NCBI GenBank assembly: GCA_017461315.1
Contig: JAFTYR010000043.1
Coordinates: 1 to 47,161, forward strand
Direction: 5' to 3'
Length of the DNA stretch: 47,161 bases
Source: Burkholderiaceae bacterium
GTDB lineage: Bacteria > Pseudomonadota > Gammaproteobacteria > Burkholderiales > Burkholderiaceae_F
Shown: piece by piece, positions 24,731-34,209 of the stretch
Layout of the letters: each line of letters starts with the position of its first letter
How positions within the stretch are numbered: position 1 is the stretch's first letter
Program-made: the position numbers and the translations under genes
Notes under the pieces: model-generated
Database searches by the model: none
What the model was told of the DNA's origin: nothing
Seen by the model: the letters and a program-made list of their open reading frames with translations, nothing else

Positions 24731-25330
24731 ATGAGCGACAAAGTACGGTTTGTGCGAGCAGCGCTAGAAGAGGCTCGTACAGCGTTAGATACCTTTATTC
24801 AAAACGAAGAATGTATGAAAGCCGTTGTGGATGCTTCGTCCGTAATGGTTGAATCGCTTCGAAATGAAGGGCGTATTTTTTCTTGTGGTAACGGTGGATC
24901 TCTCTGTGATGCGATGCATTTTGCAGAAGAGCTGACCGGACGCTATCGAAACGATCGCCAACCTATCGGTGCCATTGCAATATCTGATGCGTCCCACATT
25001 GCGTGTGTAGGGAATGATTACGGATACGAGGAGGTCTTTTCTCGTTATTTAGGTGCGGTAGGTCGAAAAGGTGATGTTCTTTTAGCCATCACAACGAGTG
25101 GAACAAGTAAAAACGTAGTCAGGGCTGCTCGTCTTGCCCGAGAAAAAGGTATCCGAGTCGTCGCTCTTACTGGGCGTACTAATACGCCGATTTGTGAATT
25201 GGCTGATGTCGTGATTGCAACCCCAGGTGGCTGTTATGCCGACCGGGTACAAGAATTGCATATCAAGGTCATTCACATCCTTATTGAACTCATTGAGCGG
25301 GAGCTTGCCCCTCAAAACTACATGGAATAG
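24731..25330 (+). CDS. gmhA: Sedoheptulose-7-phosphate isomerase (SIS domain)
   Basis: 199 residues, highly similar by eye to E. coli GmhA: SCGNGGSLCDAMHFAEELTGRYR, AISDASHIACVGNDYG, FSRYLGAVGRKGDVLL, TSGTSKNV and YADRVQELHIKVIHIL. The blocks contain the His and Glu residues used for zinc and catalysis in that enzyme. It makes D-glycero-D-manno-heptose 7-phosphate, the first step to the lipopolysaccharide core heptose. A DiaA-like role is less likely given the match. It sits between carA and carB with 0 bp and 8 bp gaps, an odd place for a heptose gene. Codon use looks like the neighbours. Confidence 0.88.
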   Translation: MSDKVRFVRAALEEARTALDTFIQNEECMKAVVDASSVMVESLRNEGRIFSCGNGGSLCDAMHFAEELTGRYRNDRQPIGAIAISDASHIACVGNDYGYEEVFSRYLGAVGRKGDVLLAITTSGTSKNVVRAARLAREKGIRVVALTGRTNTPICELADVVIATPGGCYADRVQELHIKVIHILIELIERELAPQNYME

Positions 25331-25338
25331 GTTAGACA

Positions 25339-28300
25339 ATGCCAAAACGGACTGACATAAAAAGCATTTTGATTATCGGAGCGGGTCCCATTGTCATCGG
25401 ACAGGCGTGTGAATTCGATTATTCAGGTGCACAGGCCTGTAAAGCACTGCGGGAAGAAGGTTATAAGGTAATTTTGGTCAACAGCAATCCTGCGACCATT
25501 ATGACGGATCCCCAGACTGCAGATGTCACATATATTGAACCAATTACAAAAGAAGTTCTTGAACGAATTATCGAAAAAGAACGTCCCGATGCTATCTTAC
25601 CGACGATGGGTGGGCAGACTGCGTTGAACTGCGCAATGGATTTAGCTCATTACGGTGTGCTAGAAAAATACGGTATTGAATTGATCGGAGCGTCGCCGGC
25701 TGCGATTGAAAAGGCTGAAGACCGTCTGAAGTTTAAAGAAGCGATGGATAAAATCGGGCTCGGTAGTGCTCGAAGCGGTATCGCTTATAGCTTAGATGAA
25801 GCTCTTAAAGTACAAAAGAAGATTGGTTTCCCTGCCATTATTCGTCCAAGTTTCACCTTAGGTGGTTCAGGCGGTGGTATTGCGTACAACATGGAAGAAT
25901 TTGTCGCCATTTGTACTCGCGGTTTGGAACTTTCTCCAACACATGAGCTTTTAATTGAAGAATCTTTGTTGGGTTGGAAAGAGTTCGAAATGGAAGTGGT
26001 GCGAGATCGTAACGATAACTGCATCATCATTTGCTCCATTGAAAACTTAGACCCAATGGGTATTCATACCGGTGACTCGATTACTGTTGCTCCAGCTCAG
26101 ACTTTAACCGACAAGGAGTACCAGGTTCTTAGAGATGCTTCCATTGCTGTATTGCGTGAAATCGGTGTTGATACCGGTGGTTCTAACGTACAGTTTGCTT
26201 TGAATCCAAAGGATGGTCGATTGGTGGTTATCGAAATGAACCCACGTGTGTCCCGTTCTTCTGCTTTGGCTTCTAAGGCTACAGGTTTCCCGATTGCCAA
26301 GGTCGCAGCAAAGTTAGCTGTCGGCTACACCTTGGATGAACTTAAGAACGAAATTACAAAGGGTGCAACACCGGCTTCCTTTGAACCAACGATTGACTAC
26401 GTTGTTACGAAGATTCCTCGTTTTGCATTTGAAAAGTTCCCGAAAGCAGATAAGCGCTTAACCACCCAGATGAAGTCGGTTGGTGAAGTGATGGCGATCG
26501 GTAGAACCTTCCAAGAATCTTTGCAGAAGGCTTTAAGAGGTCTTGAAACCGGTAAAGATGGTTTGAACGAGATTTCTTCAGATCGCACTGAAATCCATCA
26601 TGAAATTAGTGAACCTGGCCCCGAACGCATTTGGTATCTTGCTGATGCATTCCGTTTAGGTTACAGCGTTAAAGAAGCCTTTATGGCAACCAAGATCGAT
26701 CCATGGTTCTTGGCTCAGATTAAAGATATCGTTGATACTGAAGCTCGAATTCGTGAAGTTCGTCTTGAAGAGATCGATCACGACGACATGTACTACCTCA
26801 AGCGTAAAGGCTTCTCTGACAAGCGTTTAGCTAAGCTTTTACAACGTAGCGAAGAAGAAGTACGTAATCACCGTCATGCGTTAGACGTTCGTCCGGTTTA
26901 TAAGCGTGTAGATACTTGTGCGGGTGAATTCCCAACCGATACCGCTTATCTCTACTCTACTTACGAAGAAGAAAGAGAAGAAAATCCGTCGAACCGTCGC
27001 AAGATTATGGTTTTGGGTGGTGGTCCAAACCGTATTGGTCAGGGTATCGAATTCGACTACTGTTGTGTTCACGCTTCTATGGCTTTGCGTGAAGATGGTT
27101 ACGAAACGATCATGGTTAACTGTAATCCAGAAACAGTTTCAACCGACTACGATACTTCCGATCGCTTGTACTTTGAACCGGTTACCTTAGAAGATGTTCT
27201 GGAAATTATTAATGTTGAAAAACCAGAAGGCGTGATCGTTCAGTACGGTGGTCAGACTCCATTGAAGTTGGCTCGTGCTCTTGAAAAGAGTGGAGTTCCA
27301 ATCATCGGTACAACACCAGAATCGATTGACATCGCTGAAGACCGTGAACGTTTCCAACAGTTGTTGCATCAATTAGGTTTACATCAACCACCTAACCGTA
27401 CGGCTCATACCGAAGCAGAAGCCATTATCAAGGCCGAAGAAATTGGCTATCCATTGGTGGTTCGCCCAAGCTACGTTCTGGGTGGTCGAGCTATGGATAT
27501 CGTCCATGAAAGAAGTGCTTTAGAGCGCTACATGAGAGAAGCGATTAAGGTAACTGCAGATTCTCCAGTGCTCTTAGACCGTTTCTTAAATGATGCGGTT
27601 GAAATTGACGTTGATGCCGTGAGCGACGGTGAAGAGGTTCGTATTGGTGGTGTGATGCAACATATCGAACAGGCTGGGGTTCACTCCGGTGACTCTGCTT
27701 GCTCAATCCCACCATACTCTTTGGACCCAGCCATTGTTGAAGAGGTAAAACGTCAGACTCGCGTTATGGCTAAGGCTTTAAATGTGGTTGGCTTGATGAA
27801 TGTTCAGTTTGCGGTTCAACATGCCTTCACAGATCATCCAGAAATCTATGTCTTAGAAGTGAACCCACGTGCTTCTAGAACCGTACCGTTTGTTTCTAAG
27901 TCTACGGGGCAACAGTTGGCCAAGATCGCCGCCCGTTGTATGGTTGGCAAGTCTTTGAAAGAACAGGGTTGTCCAGTTGAAGTCGAAGTAGATCACTATT
28001 CTGTGAAAGAAGCCGTATTCCCATTTGCTAAGTTCTTAGGCGTTGATCCGGTTCTTGGACCTGAAATGCGCTCTACGGGTGAAGTGATGGGTGTTGGTAA
28101 GAACTTCGGACAGGCTCTCTTTAAGAGTCAATTAGGGGCCGATTCTGCGATTCCAAGAAGTGGTCGCGTATTCATTTCCGTAAGAGACGAAGATAAACCT
28201 CGCTTACCACTTCTTGCAAAACAGTTTATTGATGCAGGATACGCACTAGTTGCCACGGGCGGTACCGCTAAGGTGATTCGTGAAGCTGGATTTAAGTGCG

Positions 28301-28557
28301 ATGTTGTCAATAAGGTTTCTGAAGGAAGACCTAATATTGTTGACGAATTGAAGAACGGCACGATTCAGATGGTGATTGCGGTAGCTGCGGAAAATACCTC
28401 TGAAATCGCAGATGCTTCTGCTATTCGTATTGCAAGTTTGGCTAACCATGTGACTTTCTACACTGCAATGGCTAATGCCTTGGCGGTTATTGAAGGTATT
28501 CGCCACATGGATGAAACGGAAGTTTATTCACTTCAGGAATTGCATCCCGTCAATTAA
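25339..28557 (+). CDS. carB: Carbamoyl-phosphate synthase large subunit
   Basis: A 1072-residue subunit with full-length family architecture. The first ATP-grasp half (to about 400) phosphorylates bicarbonate ([43 protein letters not shown]). An oligomerisation segment follows, then the second ATP-grasp half (about 550-935) phosphorylates carbamate ([30 protein letters not shown]). A C-terminal MGS-like allosteric domain (about 940-1072, [15 protein letters not shown]) binds UMP/ornithine-type effectors. It joins with CarA, whose gene lies one gene upstream. A GC-rich hairpin follows the stop codon. Confidence 0.98.
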   Translation: MPKRTDIKSILIIGAGPIVIGQACEFDYSGAQACKALREEGYKVILVNSNPATIMTDPQTADVTYIEPITKEVLERIIEKERPDAILPTMGGQTALNCAMDLAHYGVLEKYGIELIGASPAAIEKAEDRLKFKEAMDKIGLGSARSGIAYSLDEALKVQKKIGFPAIIRPSFTLGGSGGGIAYNMEEFVAICTRGLELSPTHELLIEESLLGWKEFEMEVVRDRNDNCIIICSIENLDPMGIHTGDSITVAPAQTLTDKEYQVLRDASIAVLREIGVDTGGSNVQFALNPKDGRLVVIEMNPRVSRSSALASKATGFPIAKVAAKLAVGYTLDELKNEITKGATPASFEPTIDYVVTKIPRFAFEKFPKADKRLTTQMKSVGEVMAIGRTFQESLQKALRGLETGKDGLNEISSDRTEIHHEISEPGPERIWYLADAFRLGYSVKEAFMATKIDPWFLAQIKDIVDTEARIREVRLEEIDHDDMYYLKRKGFSDKRLAKLLQRSEEEVRNHRHALDVRPVYKRVDTCAGEFPTDTAYLYSTYEEEREENPSNRRKIMVLGGGPNRIGQGIEFDYCCVHASMALREDGYETIMVNCNPETVSTDYDTSDRLYFEPVTLEDVLEIINVEKPEGVIVQYGGQTPLKLARALEKSGVPIIGTTPESIDIAEDRERFQQLLHQLGLHQPPNRTAHTEAEAIIKAEEIGYPLVVRPSYVLGGRAMDIVHERSALERYMREAIKVTADSPVLLDRFLNDAVEIDVDAVSDGEEVRIGGVMQHIEQAGVHSGDSACSIPPYSLDPAIVEEVKRQTRVMAKALNVVGLMNVQFAVQHAFTDHPEIYVLEVNPRASRTVPFVSKSTGQQLAKIAARCMVGKSLKEQGCPVEVEVDHYSVKEAVFPFAKFLGVDPVLGPEMRSTGEVMGVGKNFGQALFKSQLGADSAIPRSGRVFISVRDEDKPRLPLLAKQFIDAGYALVATGGTAKVIREAGFKCDVVNKVSEGRPNIVDELKNGTIQMVIAVAAENTSEIADASAIRIASLANHVTFYTAMANALAVIEGIRHMDETEVYSLQELHPVN

Positions 28558-28568
28558 TTTGTAAGAAA

Positions 28569-28602
28569 GCCTCAATTCGCATTAAAAAATGCCGATTGAG
28601 GC
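28569..28602 (+). terminator. Hairpin after carB
   Basis: GCCTCAAT (28569-28576) pairs with ATTGAGGC (28595-28602), and the interior can extend it (CGCATT with AATG). There is no U-run, so it may be an mRNA 3'-end stabiliser or a weak terminator. Confidence 0.5.
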
Positions 28603-28642
28603 TTGAGTGGTTTATCATTACGCCATTGATGATTTGCATATA

Positions 28643-28671
28643 GGGCGACCTTTTTGGGGCGCCCGTTTTTT
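28643..28671 (+). terminator. Intrinsic terminator/attenuator immediately upstream of greA
   Basis: GGGCG (28643-28647) pairs with CGCCC (28660-28664), followed by GTTTTTTG. It ends 13 bp before the greA start codon, so it lies inside the greA leader. A -10-like TATCAT at 28613-28618 precedes it. It can terminate read-through from carB or attenuate greA. Confidence 0.6.
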
Positions 28672-28684
28672 GTAGGAACAAATA

Positions 28685-29158
28685 ATGCCTATTCCTATTA
28701 CTGCGCGTGGCGCAAAACTTTTGAAAGAAGAGTTGGTTCGCCTGAAGACTCAGGACAGACCGGCCGTGGTGCAAGCGATTGCAGAGGCTAGAGAAAAAGG
28801 GGATCTTTCGGAAAATGCAGAGTACGACGCAGCCCGAGAATCTCAAGCTTTTATCGAAGGACGTATTGCTGAACTAGAAAGTAAGATTTCGCAGTTCCAA
28901 ATTATTGATCCAACCACTCTAGGTGAAACAGACCGTATCGTCTTTAGTGCTACAGTGACACTAGAAGATATTGAAACCGGTCATCGTAGGCGTTTCCAAA
29001 TCGTCGGTAACGATGAAAGTGACACTAAATTAGATCGTATTTCTGTAGCAAGCCCTATTGCACGCGCTCTAATTGGTAAGCGTGTTGGCGATTGCGTCGA
29101 GGTCAATGCTCCTGGTGGTATTACAGAATACGAAGTGATGGATGTTGAATACATTTAA
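28685..29158 (+). CDS. greA: Transcription elongation factor GreA
   Basis: A 157-residue factor that rescues backtracked RNA polymerase by stimulating transcript cleavage. The N-terminal coiled coil carries the acidic tip [11 protein letters not shown] (about residues 40-50), followed by [17 protein letters not shown]. The C-terminal FKBP-like domain contains [18 protein letters not shown]. The length matches the family. It lies downstream of carB, a common proteobacterial arrangement, but separated from it by a terminator-like hairpin. Confidence 0.97.
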   Translation: MPIPITARGAKLLKEELVRLKTQDRPAVVQAIAEAREKGDLSENAEYDAARESQAFIEGRIAELESKISQFQIIDPTTLGETDRIVFSATVTLEDIETGHRRRFQIVGNDESDTKLDRISVASPIARALIGKRVGDCVEVNAPGGITEYEVMDVEYI

Positions 29159-29179
29159 GATGTATTCAGTCACCGTAAT

Positions 29180-29206
29180 AAAAAAGACCTGTTAAAGGTC
29201 TTTTTT
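29180..29206. terminator. Bidirectional terminator between greA and yhbY
   Basis: AAAAAGACCT and AGGTCTTTTTT form a clean stem around a GTTAA-type loop, with A-run and T-run on opposite sides, placed between two convergent genes. Confidence 0.88.
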
Positions 29207-29245
29207 ATTCCAGGTATATTTACTTACGAGAAAAATCTGGCTTAA

Positions 29246-29776
29246 TTAGAATTTTTTACGTACAAGTCTCTTTCCAAGAGGGGTGCCTTTTTCGCCAACT
29301 TCTTTAACTTGTCCTTTTGGAGTTTTTCCCTTTTTAATTTTGGTATTCCAAGGCAAGTTCTTTGCACGTGAATTCTTCTTATCTTGCTGTAATTTTTCTG
29401 TTAAACGTTTTCTGGCGTTACGAGCCTTAGCTCCTGTTTTACGAACTTTTTTAGCGGTAGGTGCTTCTGGAGCGCTTTGAGACTCTTCTTCCTCTTTTTC
29501 AGGAATTGGACGGTATAAAACAAATAACTTACCAATTAACTGAATCTTCGCGGCGTTGAGAGTCTCAGCAAGTTCTTCATAGATAGCAACGCGTTCTTCA
29601 CGGTCATCGCTAGGAACTTTGATTTTGATTAATCCGTGAATGTTCAATTCGCGATCAATTTCTTTGCGAACGGCATCAGTTAATCCTGATGCACCGAGTA
29701 ATACAACAGGATCTAGGTGATGAGCCTGTGCTCGTAGCATAATGCGCATATCGCGCGGAAGTTTAAGTTGTGCCAT
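29246..29776 (-). CDS. yhbY: YhbY-family CRM-domain RNA-binding protein
   Basis: 176 residues. The first ~95 form the CRM/YhbY domain: LRAQAHHLDPVVLLGASGLTDAV with the GxxG-type loop, LIKIKVP and LIGKLFVLYR. YhbY binds pre-50S ribosomal particles and aids ribosome assembly. The last ~80 residues are an unusual highly basic, low-complexity tail (AKKVRKTGAKARNARKRL, KKIKKGKTPKG-like), which probably binds rRNA. It is divergent from rlmE with 49 bp between the start codons, a widely conserved pairing of ribosome-biogenesis genes. Confidence 0.9.
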   Translation of the reverse strand: MAQLKLPRDMRIMLRAQAHHLDPVVLLGASGLTDAVRKEIDRELNIHGLIKIKVPSDDREERVAIYEELAETLNAAKIQLIGKLFVLYRPIPEKEEEESQSAPEAPTAKKVRKTGAKARNARKRLTEKLQQDKKNSRAKNLPWNTKIKKGKTPKGQVKEVGEKGTPLGKRLVRKKF

Positions 29777-29825
29777 TATTAATGGTCTCCTAATTAAATT
29801 TAATTTGTTTGCATAAGTTTAGCCT

Positions 29826-30473
29826 ATGCCGATATCAGAAAAGAAACTTCGCTCTAATCCTGCATGGATTAAGCGTCATATTAATGATCCTTTTGTTAAG
29901 CAATCTGTTAAAGATGGCTATAGAGCTCGTTCAGCCTACAAACTGATTGAACTCGATGATAAAGACAAAATCATTAAGCCAGGAATGAAGGTGGTGGATT
30001 TGGGAGCGGCTCCCGGGTCCTGGTCTCAGGTTGTAAAACAAAGATTAACGAATCCAAAGACCGGTGAAGTCGAAGGACGCATCATTGCGATGGATATTCT
30101 CGAGATGGAACCGATTGAAGGCGTCAATTTCCTGCAAGGCGATTTTAGAGAGCAAGATGTGGCTGACGCTCTTGAAGAACTCTTAGAAGGAGAAAAGGTT
30201 GATGTTGTGTTGTCAGACATGGCCGCTAACCTTTCGGGTGTTGCGGTAGCGGACGCGGCTCGGTGCCTTTTACTTAATGAATTAGCTTTAGATTTTGCAA
30301 AAGAAAATTTAAAACCAAACGGTACGTTTGTTTGCAAAGTGTTCCAGGGAAGTGGCTTTTCTCAGTACGTTGAAGTATGCAAAAAAACGTTTAGAAAAGT
30401 AGTGGTTCGTAAACCAGAGGCTTCTCGCACCACGTCGGCTGAAGTGTATTTACTTTGCCGAATTCTAAAGTAA
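29826..30473 (+). CDS. rlmE: 23S rRNA (uridine-2'-O)-methyltransferase RlmE (FtsJ/RrmJ)
   Basis: 215 residues. RlmE methylates U2552 of 23S rRNA late in 50S assembly, using SAM. RARSAYKLIEL holds the first catalytic lysine, VVDLGAAPGSWSQ the SAM site, VVLSDMAANLSG the catalytic aspartate motif, FVCKVFQG the second lysine and RTTSAEVYLLC the glutamate. The KDKE tetrad is thus complete. In many proteobacteria ftsH follows immediately; here dnaE intervenes. Confidence 0.96.
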   Translation: MPISEKKLRSNPAWIKRHINDPFVKQSVKDGYRARSAYKLIELDDKDKIIKPGMKVVDLGAAPGSWSQVVKQRLTNPKTGEVEGRIIAMDILEMEPIEGVNFLQGDFREQDVADALEELLEGEKVDVVLSDMAANLSGVAVADAARCLLLNELALDFAKENLKPNGTFVCKVFQGSGFSQYVEVCKKTFRKVVVRKPEASRTTSAEVYLLCRILK

Positions 30474-30497
30474 CCTATAAATCGCAAATTTGAGGTT

Positions 30498-30522
30498 AAG
30501 GACGGTTGATGGTGCCGTCCTT
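30498..30522 (+). terminator. Hairpin between rlmE and dnaE
   Basis: AAGGACGG (30498-30505) pairs with CCGTCCTT (30515-30522) across a 9-nt loop. TATAAT at 30522-30527 overlaps its end and could be a -10 element for dnaE. There is no U-run, so a terminator role is uncertain. Confidence 0.5.
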
Positions 30523-30563
30523 ATAATATCAACCGATTCATACCAAACAGAAAATCATTTCCT

Positions 30564-33500
30564 ATGACTGCAGATTTTGTTCATCTTCGAATGCATTCTC
30601 AATTTTCTTTAGTTGATGGTCTAATCAATTTGAAGAAAGTAGGACACAAAGCCGTCGCTGCGGGGATGAAGGCACTCGCATCAACGGATTTATCCGTGAT
30701 GTTTGGATCTGTGATTTTCTATAAATCGGTACGAGAGTTTGGTATTAAACCCATTTTGGGCTGTGATGTTTGGATCGAGAATCCAGAAAATCGTGAAGAT
30801 CCTCATCGACTTTTACTGCTTTGTAAAAATGAAGATGGTTACCATGCACTGTGTGAGTTTTTAACGCAAGCATGGTTAAAAAATCAGTGGAAGGGACGTG
30901 CTGAAATCAATCCGGATCTTTTAACCGTAGAAAGTTGCTCAGGATTGATTGCCTTGTCTGGTTTTGAAGGCGGAGCTGTAGGTAAATATTTAAGAAATCA
31001 AAACTACGCATCTGCTAAACGAGAAGCAGAACGTCTTGCAAAAATATTCCCAGATTCGTTTTATATCGAACTGCAAAGAGCGGGAAGATCCTCAGATAAC
31101 TCTTTAGTCGAAGAAAGTCTTAAATTAGCGATCGATACCAAGTTACCGGTAGTCGCAACGCATCCGATTCAGTTTTACGAAAAAGAAGATTTTGATGCTC
31201 ATGAAGCTCGGGTTTGTATTGCAAGAAGTTGGACTTTAGCGAATCGCAATCGACCGCGAGATTTTACAAAAGAGCAGTATTTCAAAAGTGCTGAAGAAAT
31301 GCGAAGTTTGTTTGCTGATATTCCTTCTGCGTGCGAAAACACTTTAGAAATTGCAAAGCGCTGTAACTTAGAGCTTAAACTTGGTGACGCAAAGCTTCCT
31401 TTATTCCCAACGCCCGAAGGACTTTCACTTGACGACTACATGGCTAAGCTTTCAAGAGAAGGCTTAGATCGTAGACTTGAAAAGCTATATCCAGATGAAG
31501 CCAAGCGCGCTGAGGTTTTTCCAAAGTATAAAGAGCGCTTAGAAATGGAAATTTCAACTATCACAAAGATGAAATTTCCAGGTTACTTCCTTATCGTTCA
31601 AGACTTTATCAATTGGGGTAAAAATAATGGTTGCCCGGTAGGGCCAGGTCGTGGTTCTGGAGCCGGCTCTCTCGTTGCCTATTCTTTGGGGATTACAGAC
31701 TTGGATCCTCTAGAGTATGACCTACTTTTCGAAAGATTCTTGAATCCAGAACGTGTATCCATGCCTGACTTTGACGTGGACTTCTGTCAGAACAATCGTG
31801 ATCGAGTGATTCAGTACGTGAAGGATTCGTATGGCGATCAGGCGGTAAGTCAGATTGCGACATTCGGAACGATGGCGGCTAAGGGGGTTCTTAGAGACTG
31901 TGGACGAATTCTTGATGTTCCGTTCCAAGAAGTCGATCGTTTGGCTAAATTGGTTCCAGCAATTCCAGGAAAGAATCCGACGCTTCTGGAAGTGTTCGAT
32001 TCAGAATCTGATTTTCGACAATTAGTTAAGGAAGATCCGACGGCTAAAAGAATTTTTAACCTAGCATTGAAGCTAGAAGGCGTGGTTAAAAGTATTGGTA
32101 TGCATGCCGGAGGTGTGTTGATTGCACCGGGAAAGTTAACTGACTTTTGTCCGTTGTATAGTGCCGACATGAAGCCCGAAAACGTCGTTAGCATGTATGA
32201 CAAAAAAGACGTTGAAGCGGTAGGCCTGGTTAAGTTCGACTTCTTAGGTTTAACAACACTGACAATCGTAGAACGAGCTCTGGAATATATTGAAGCCAAT
32301 ACTGGATCTAAGCCCGATATTGCACATGTTCCTTTAGATGACGATAAAGCCTATGAGATTTTTAAGCAGGGTGATACGGTTGCTGTATTCCAGTTTGAAT
32401 CTCCTGGAATGCAAGATCTTTTGGTTAAGGCTCAGGCCTCTGAACTCAAAGACCTTATCGCTTTAAATGCTCTATATCGTCCGGGTCCTATGGATCTTAT
32501 TCCAGATTACCTAGATATTAAAAAGGGAGAAAAACAGGCGGAATACGCAGACCCTCGTATTGAACCTGTTCTTTCTGAAACCTATGGCATCATGGTTTAT
32601 CAGGAACAGGTGATGCGTGTGGCGCAGGTCATCGGAGGTTATTCACTCGGTGGCGCTGATATTTTGCGTCGCGCTATGGGTAAAAAAGACGTTAAAGAAA
32701 TGGACCGTCAGCGTGCCATCTTTATTGAGGGGGCGGCGAAGAATGATGTTTCTAAGGAAACCGCTGAGCACTTGTTTGACTTGATGCAAAAGTTTGCGGG
32801 ATACGGCTTTAATAAGTCGCACGCGGCGGCGTACTCATTTGTAGCCTATCAAACTGCCTGGCTCAAAGCCCACTATCCAGCTGAATTTTTAGCCTCCAAC
32901 CTTTGCGAAGCGATGAATGATAGTGAAAAAACCTGGGCTCTGATTCAGGACGCAAGACAACACGGAATTACGGTTCTAGGACCTGATGTGAACCAAAGTG
33001 AGTTTTACTTCACAGCTCCTGATAGTAAAACGATTCGATATGGTTTAGGTGCGATTAAAGGAGTAGGTCAGGGACCTGGTGAAGAAACAGCAAAAGAGCG
33101 CAAGAAAAATGGTCCGTTTAAAGATATTTATGACTTAACTCGTCGAGTAGGTCCTCACGTTTTAAATCGTCGAGTTTTGGAAGCTTTTGTACAAGCTGGT
33201 GCTTTTGATTCGATTGACCCAAATCGTAATATGTGGATGGCCAATACAAATCAGGCGATAACCGTGGCGCAGGAGGCTGCGAAGAACGCCATGCAGGTTA
33301 GTCTTTTTGGTGATGAACAAGATGCCCCCGATGAAATCTGGATTGAAGCGGTACCTTGGTCTCCAAGTACTCGCTTGTTGAAAGAAAAAGAAGCGTTAGG
33401 CATTATGTTTTCTGGTCACCTTTTTGATGAATATCGTCAAGAAGTGCGAGAAAAACTCAATATTGCACCGTTGTCTGCGATTGAACCGACGCAGTTTGGT

Positions 33501-34031
33501 GAAACCATTCGAATTGCGGGTATTTTGGATGACTTCAGAATTCAAACGACTAAGACCCAACGACGCATGGGAATTATGGCGTTAAGCGATGGAGAATCTT
33601 CGATTGAAATTGCCCTTTTTGATGACAATTTAGAGAAATTTAGAACGCAACTAAAAATCGATGAGTTAACTTTCGTTGATATTTCGGTTTACAAGATTAA
33701 AGATAGTAATAATCGCCGAATTAATGTAGCTTCAGTTAGTAATTTGGCCTCGGTGCGATCGGCTCATCAGTGTAAGGTTGAAGTATGTGTGCGCCCAGAT
33801 GCTAATCCTTATGAGGTTCAAGATGCAATTATCGGGGTACAGAGTCCAAAACGAGATTTGGATATTCCGGTAGAAATTCGTTTTGATCTTCCTGGTATGA
33901 GTGCAAGTATGCCACTAGGTGTTAACTACTCAATACCAGCAAGTGCAGAAGCGATTGATATGGTAGGATCAATTGCAGCTATTCGCCAAGTCAATATAAT
34001 CTACCCTTGCGATCGTGATATCCCGAATTAA
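30564..34031 (+). CDS. dnaE: DNA polymerase III alpha subunit
   Basis: A 1155-residue replicative polymerase. The N-terminal PHP domain begins with FVHLRMHSQFSLVDGL. The palm holds GPGRGSGAGSLVAYSLGIT and the catalytic aspartates in MPDFDVDFCQNNRDRV. Fingers and beta-binding regions contain RPGPMDLIPDYL, GIMVYQEQVMRVAQ and GYGFNKSHAAAYSF. Helix-hairpin-helix and OB-fold parts follow (IRIAGILDDFRIQTTK). The length fits DnaE1 of proteobacteria, and no 3'-5' exonuclease domain is present. Inserted between rlmE and ftsH with its own leader hairpin, it is probably an independent unit. Confidence 0.97.
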   Translation: MTADFVHLRMHSQFSLVDGLINLKKVGHKAVAAGMKALASTDLSVMFGSVIFYKSVREFGIKPILGCDVWIENPENREDPHRLLLLCKNEDGYHALCEFLTQAWLKNQWKGRAEINPDLLTVESCSGLIALSGFEGGAVGKYLRNQNYASAKREAERLAKIFPDSFYIELQRAGRSSDNSLVEESLKLAIDTKLPVVATHPIQFYEKEDFDAHEARVCIARSWTLANRNRPRDFTKEQYFKSAEEMRSLFADIPSACENTLEIAKRCNLELKLGDAKLPLFPTPEGLSLDDYMAKLSREGLDRRLEKLYPDEAKRAEVFPKYKERLEMEISTITKMKFPGYFLIVQDFINWGKNNGCPVGPGRGSGAGSLVAYSLGITDLDPLEYDLLFERFLNPERVSMPDFDVDFCQNNRDRVIQYVKDSYGDQAVSQIATFGTMAAKGVLRDCGRILDVPFQEVDRLAKLVPAIPGKNPTLLEVFDSESDFRQLVKEDPTAKRIFNLALKLEGVVKSIGMHAGGVLIAPGKLTDFCPLYSADMKPENVVSMYDKKDVEAVGLVKFDFLGLTTLTIVERALEYIEANTGSKPDIAHVPLDDDKAYEIFKQGDTVAVFQFESPGMQDLLVKAQASELKDLIALNALYRPGPMDLIPDYLDIKKGEKQAEYADPRIEPVLSETYGIMVYQEQVMRVAQVIGGYSLGGADILRRAMGKKDVKEMDRQRAIFIEGAAKNDVSKETAEHLFDLMQKFAGYGFNKSHAAAYSFVAYQTAWLKAHYPAEFLASNLCEAMNDSEKTWALIQDARQHGITVLGPDVNQSEFYFTAPDSKTIRYGLGAIKGVGQGPGEETAKERKKNGPFKDIYDLTRRVGPHVLNRRVLEAFVQAGAFDSIDPNRNMWMANTNQAITVAQEAAKNAMQVSLFGDEQDAPDEIWIEAVPWSPSTRLLKEKEALGIMFSGHLFDEYRQEVREKLNIAPLSAIEPTQFGETIRIAGILDDFRIQTTKTQRRMGIMALSDGESSIEIALFDDNLEKFRTQLKIDELTFVDISVYKIKDSNNRRINVASVSNLASVRSAHQCKVEVCVRPDANPYEVQDAIIGVQSPKRDLDIPVEIRFDLPGMSASMPLGVNYSIPASAEAIDMVGSIAAIRQVNIIYPCDRDIPN

Positions 34032-34089
34032 GCTTTTTCGATTGATGGATGTATCACAATTAGTAAACAATGGAAAAAATACGTTGGTC

Positions 34090-34132
34090 CTTGTAACAAG
34101 AGTTCATACTTGATGGTATTGTTTTAAAACAA
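34090..34132. promoter_or_regulatory. Two palindromes in the ftsH upstream region
   Basis: CTTGTAACAAG (34090-34100) and TTGTTTTAAAACAA (34119-34132) are both perfectly symmetric, share TTGT/ACAA half-sites and are centred about 30 bp apart, roughly three helical turns. They lie 80-120 bp before ftsH and could bind a dimeric regulator. I see no clear heat-shock (sigma-32) promoter. The rest of 34032-34209 holds no gene. Confidence 0.35.
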
Positions 34133-34209
34133 GTGACCGGGCGTATATTGATCCGGATAATGGTTGTAAAGAAGTGGGCTAAAGAGCCTTAATGTAACGG
34201 AGTATAAAT

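Noticed and set aside
34147..34161. FNR-like site TTGAT-N4-ATAAT before ftsH
   Set aside because: Only one half-site is good, and ftsH is not an expected FNR target.
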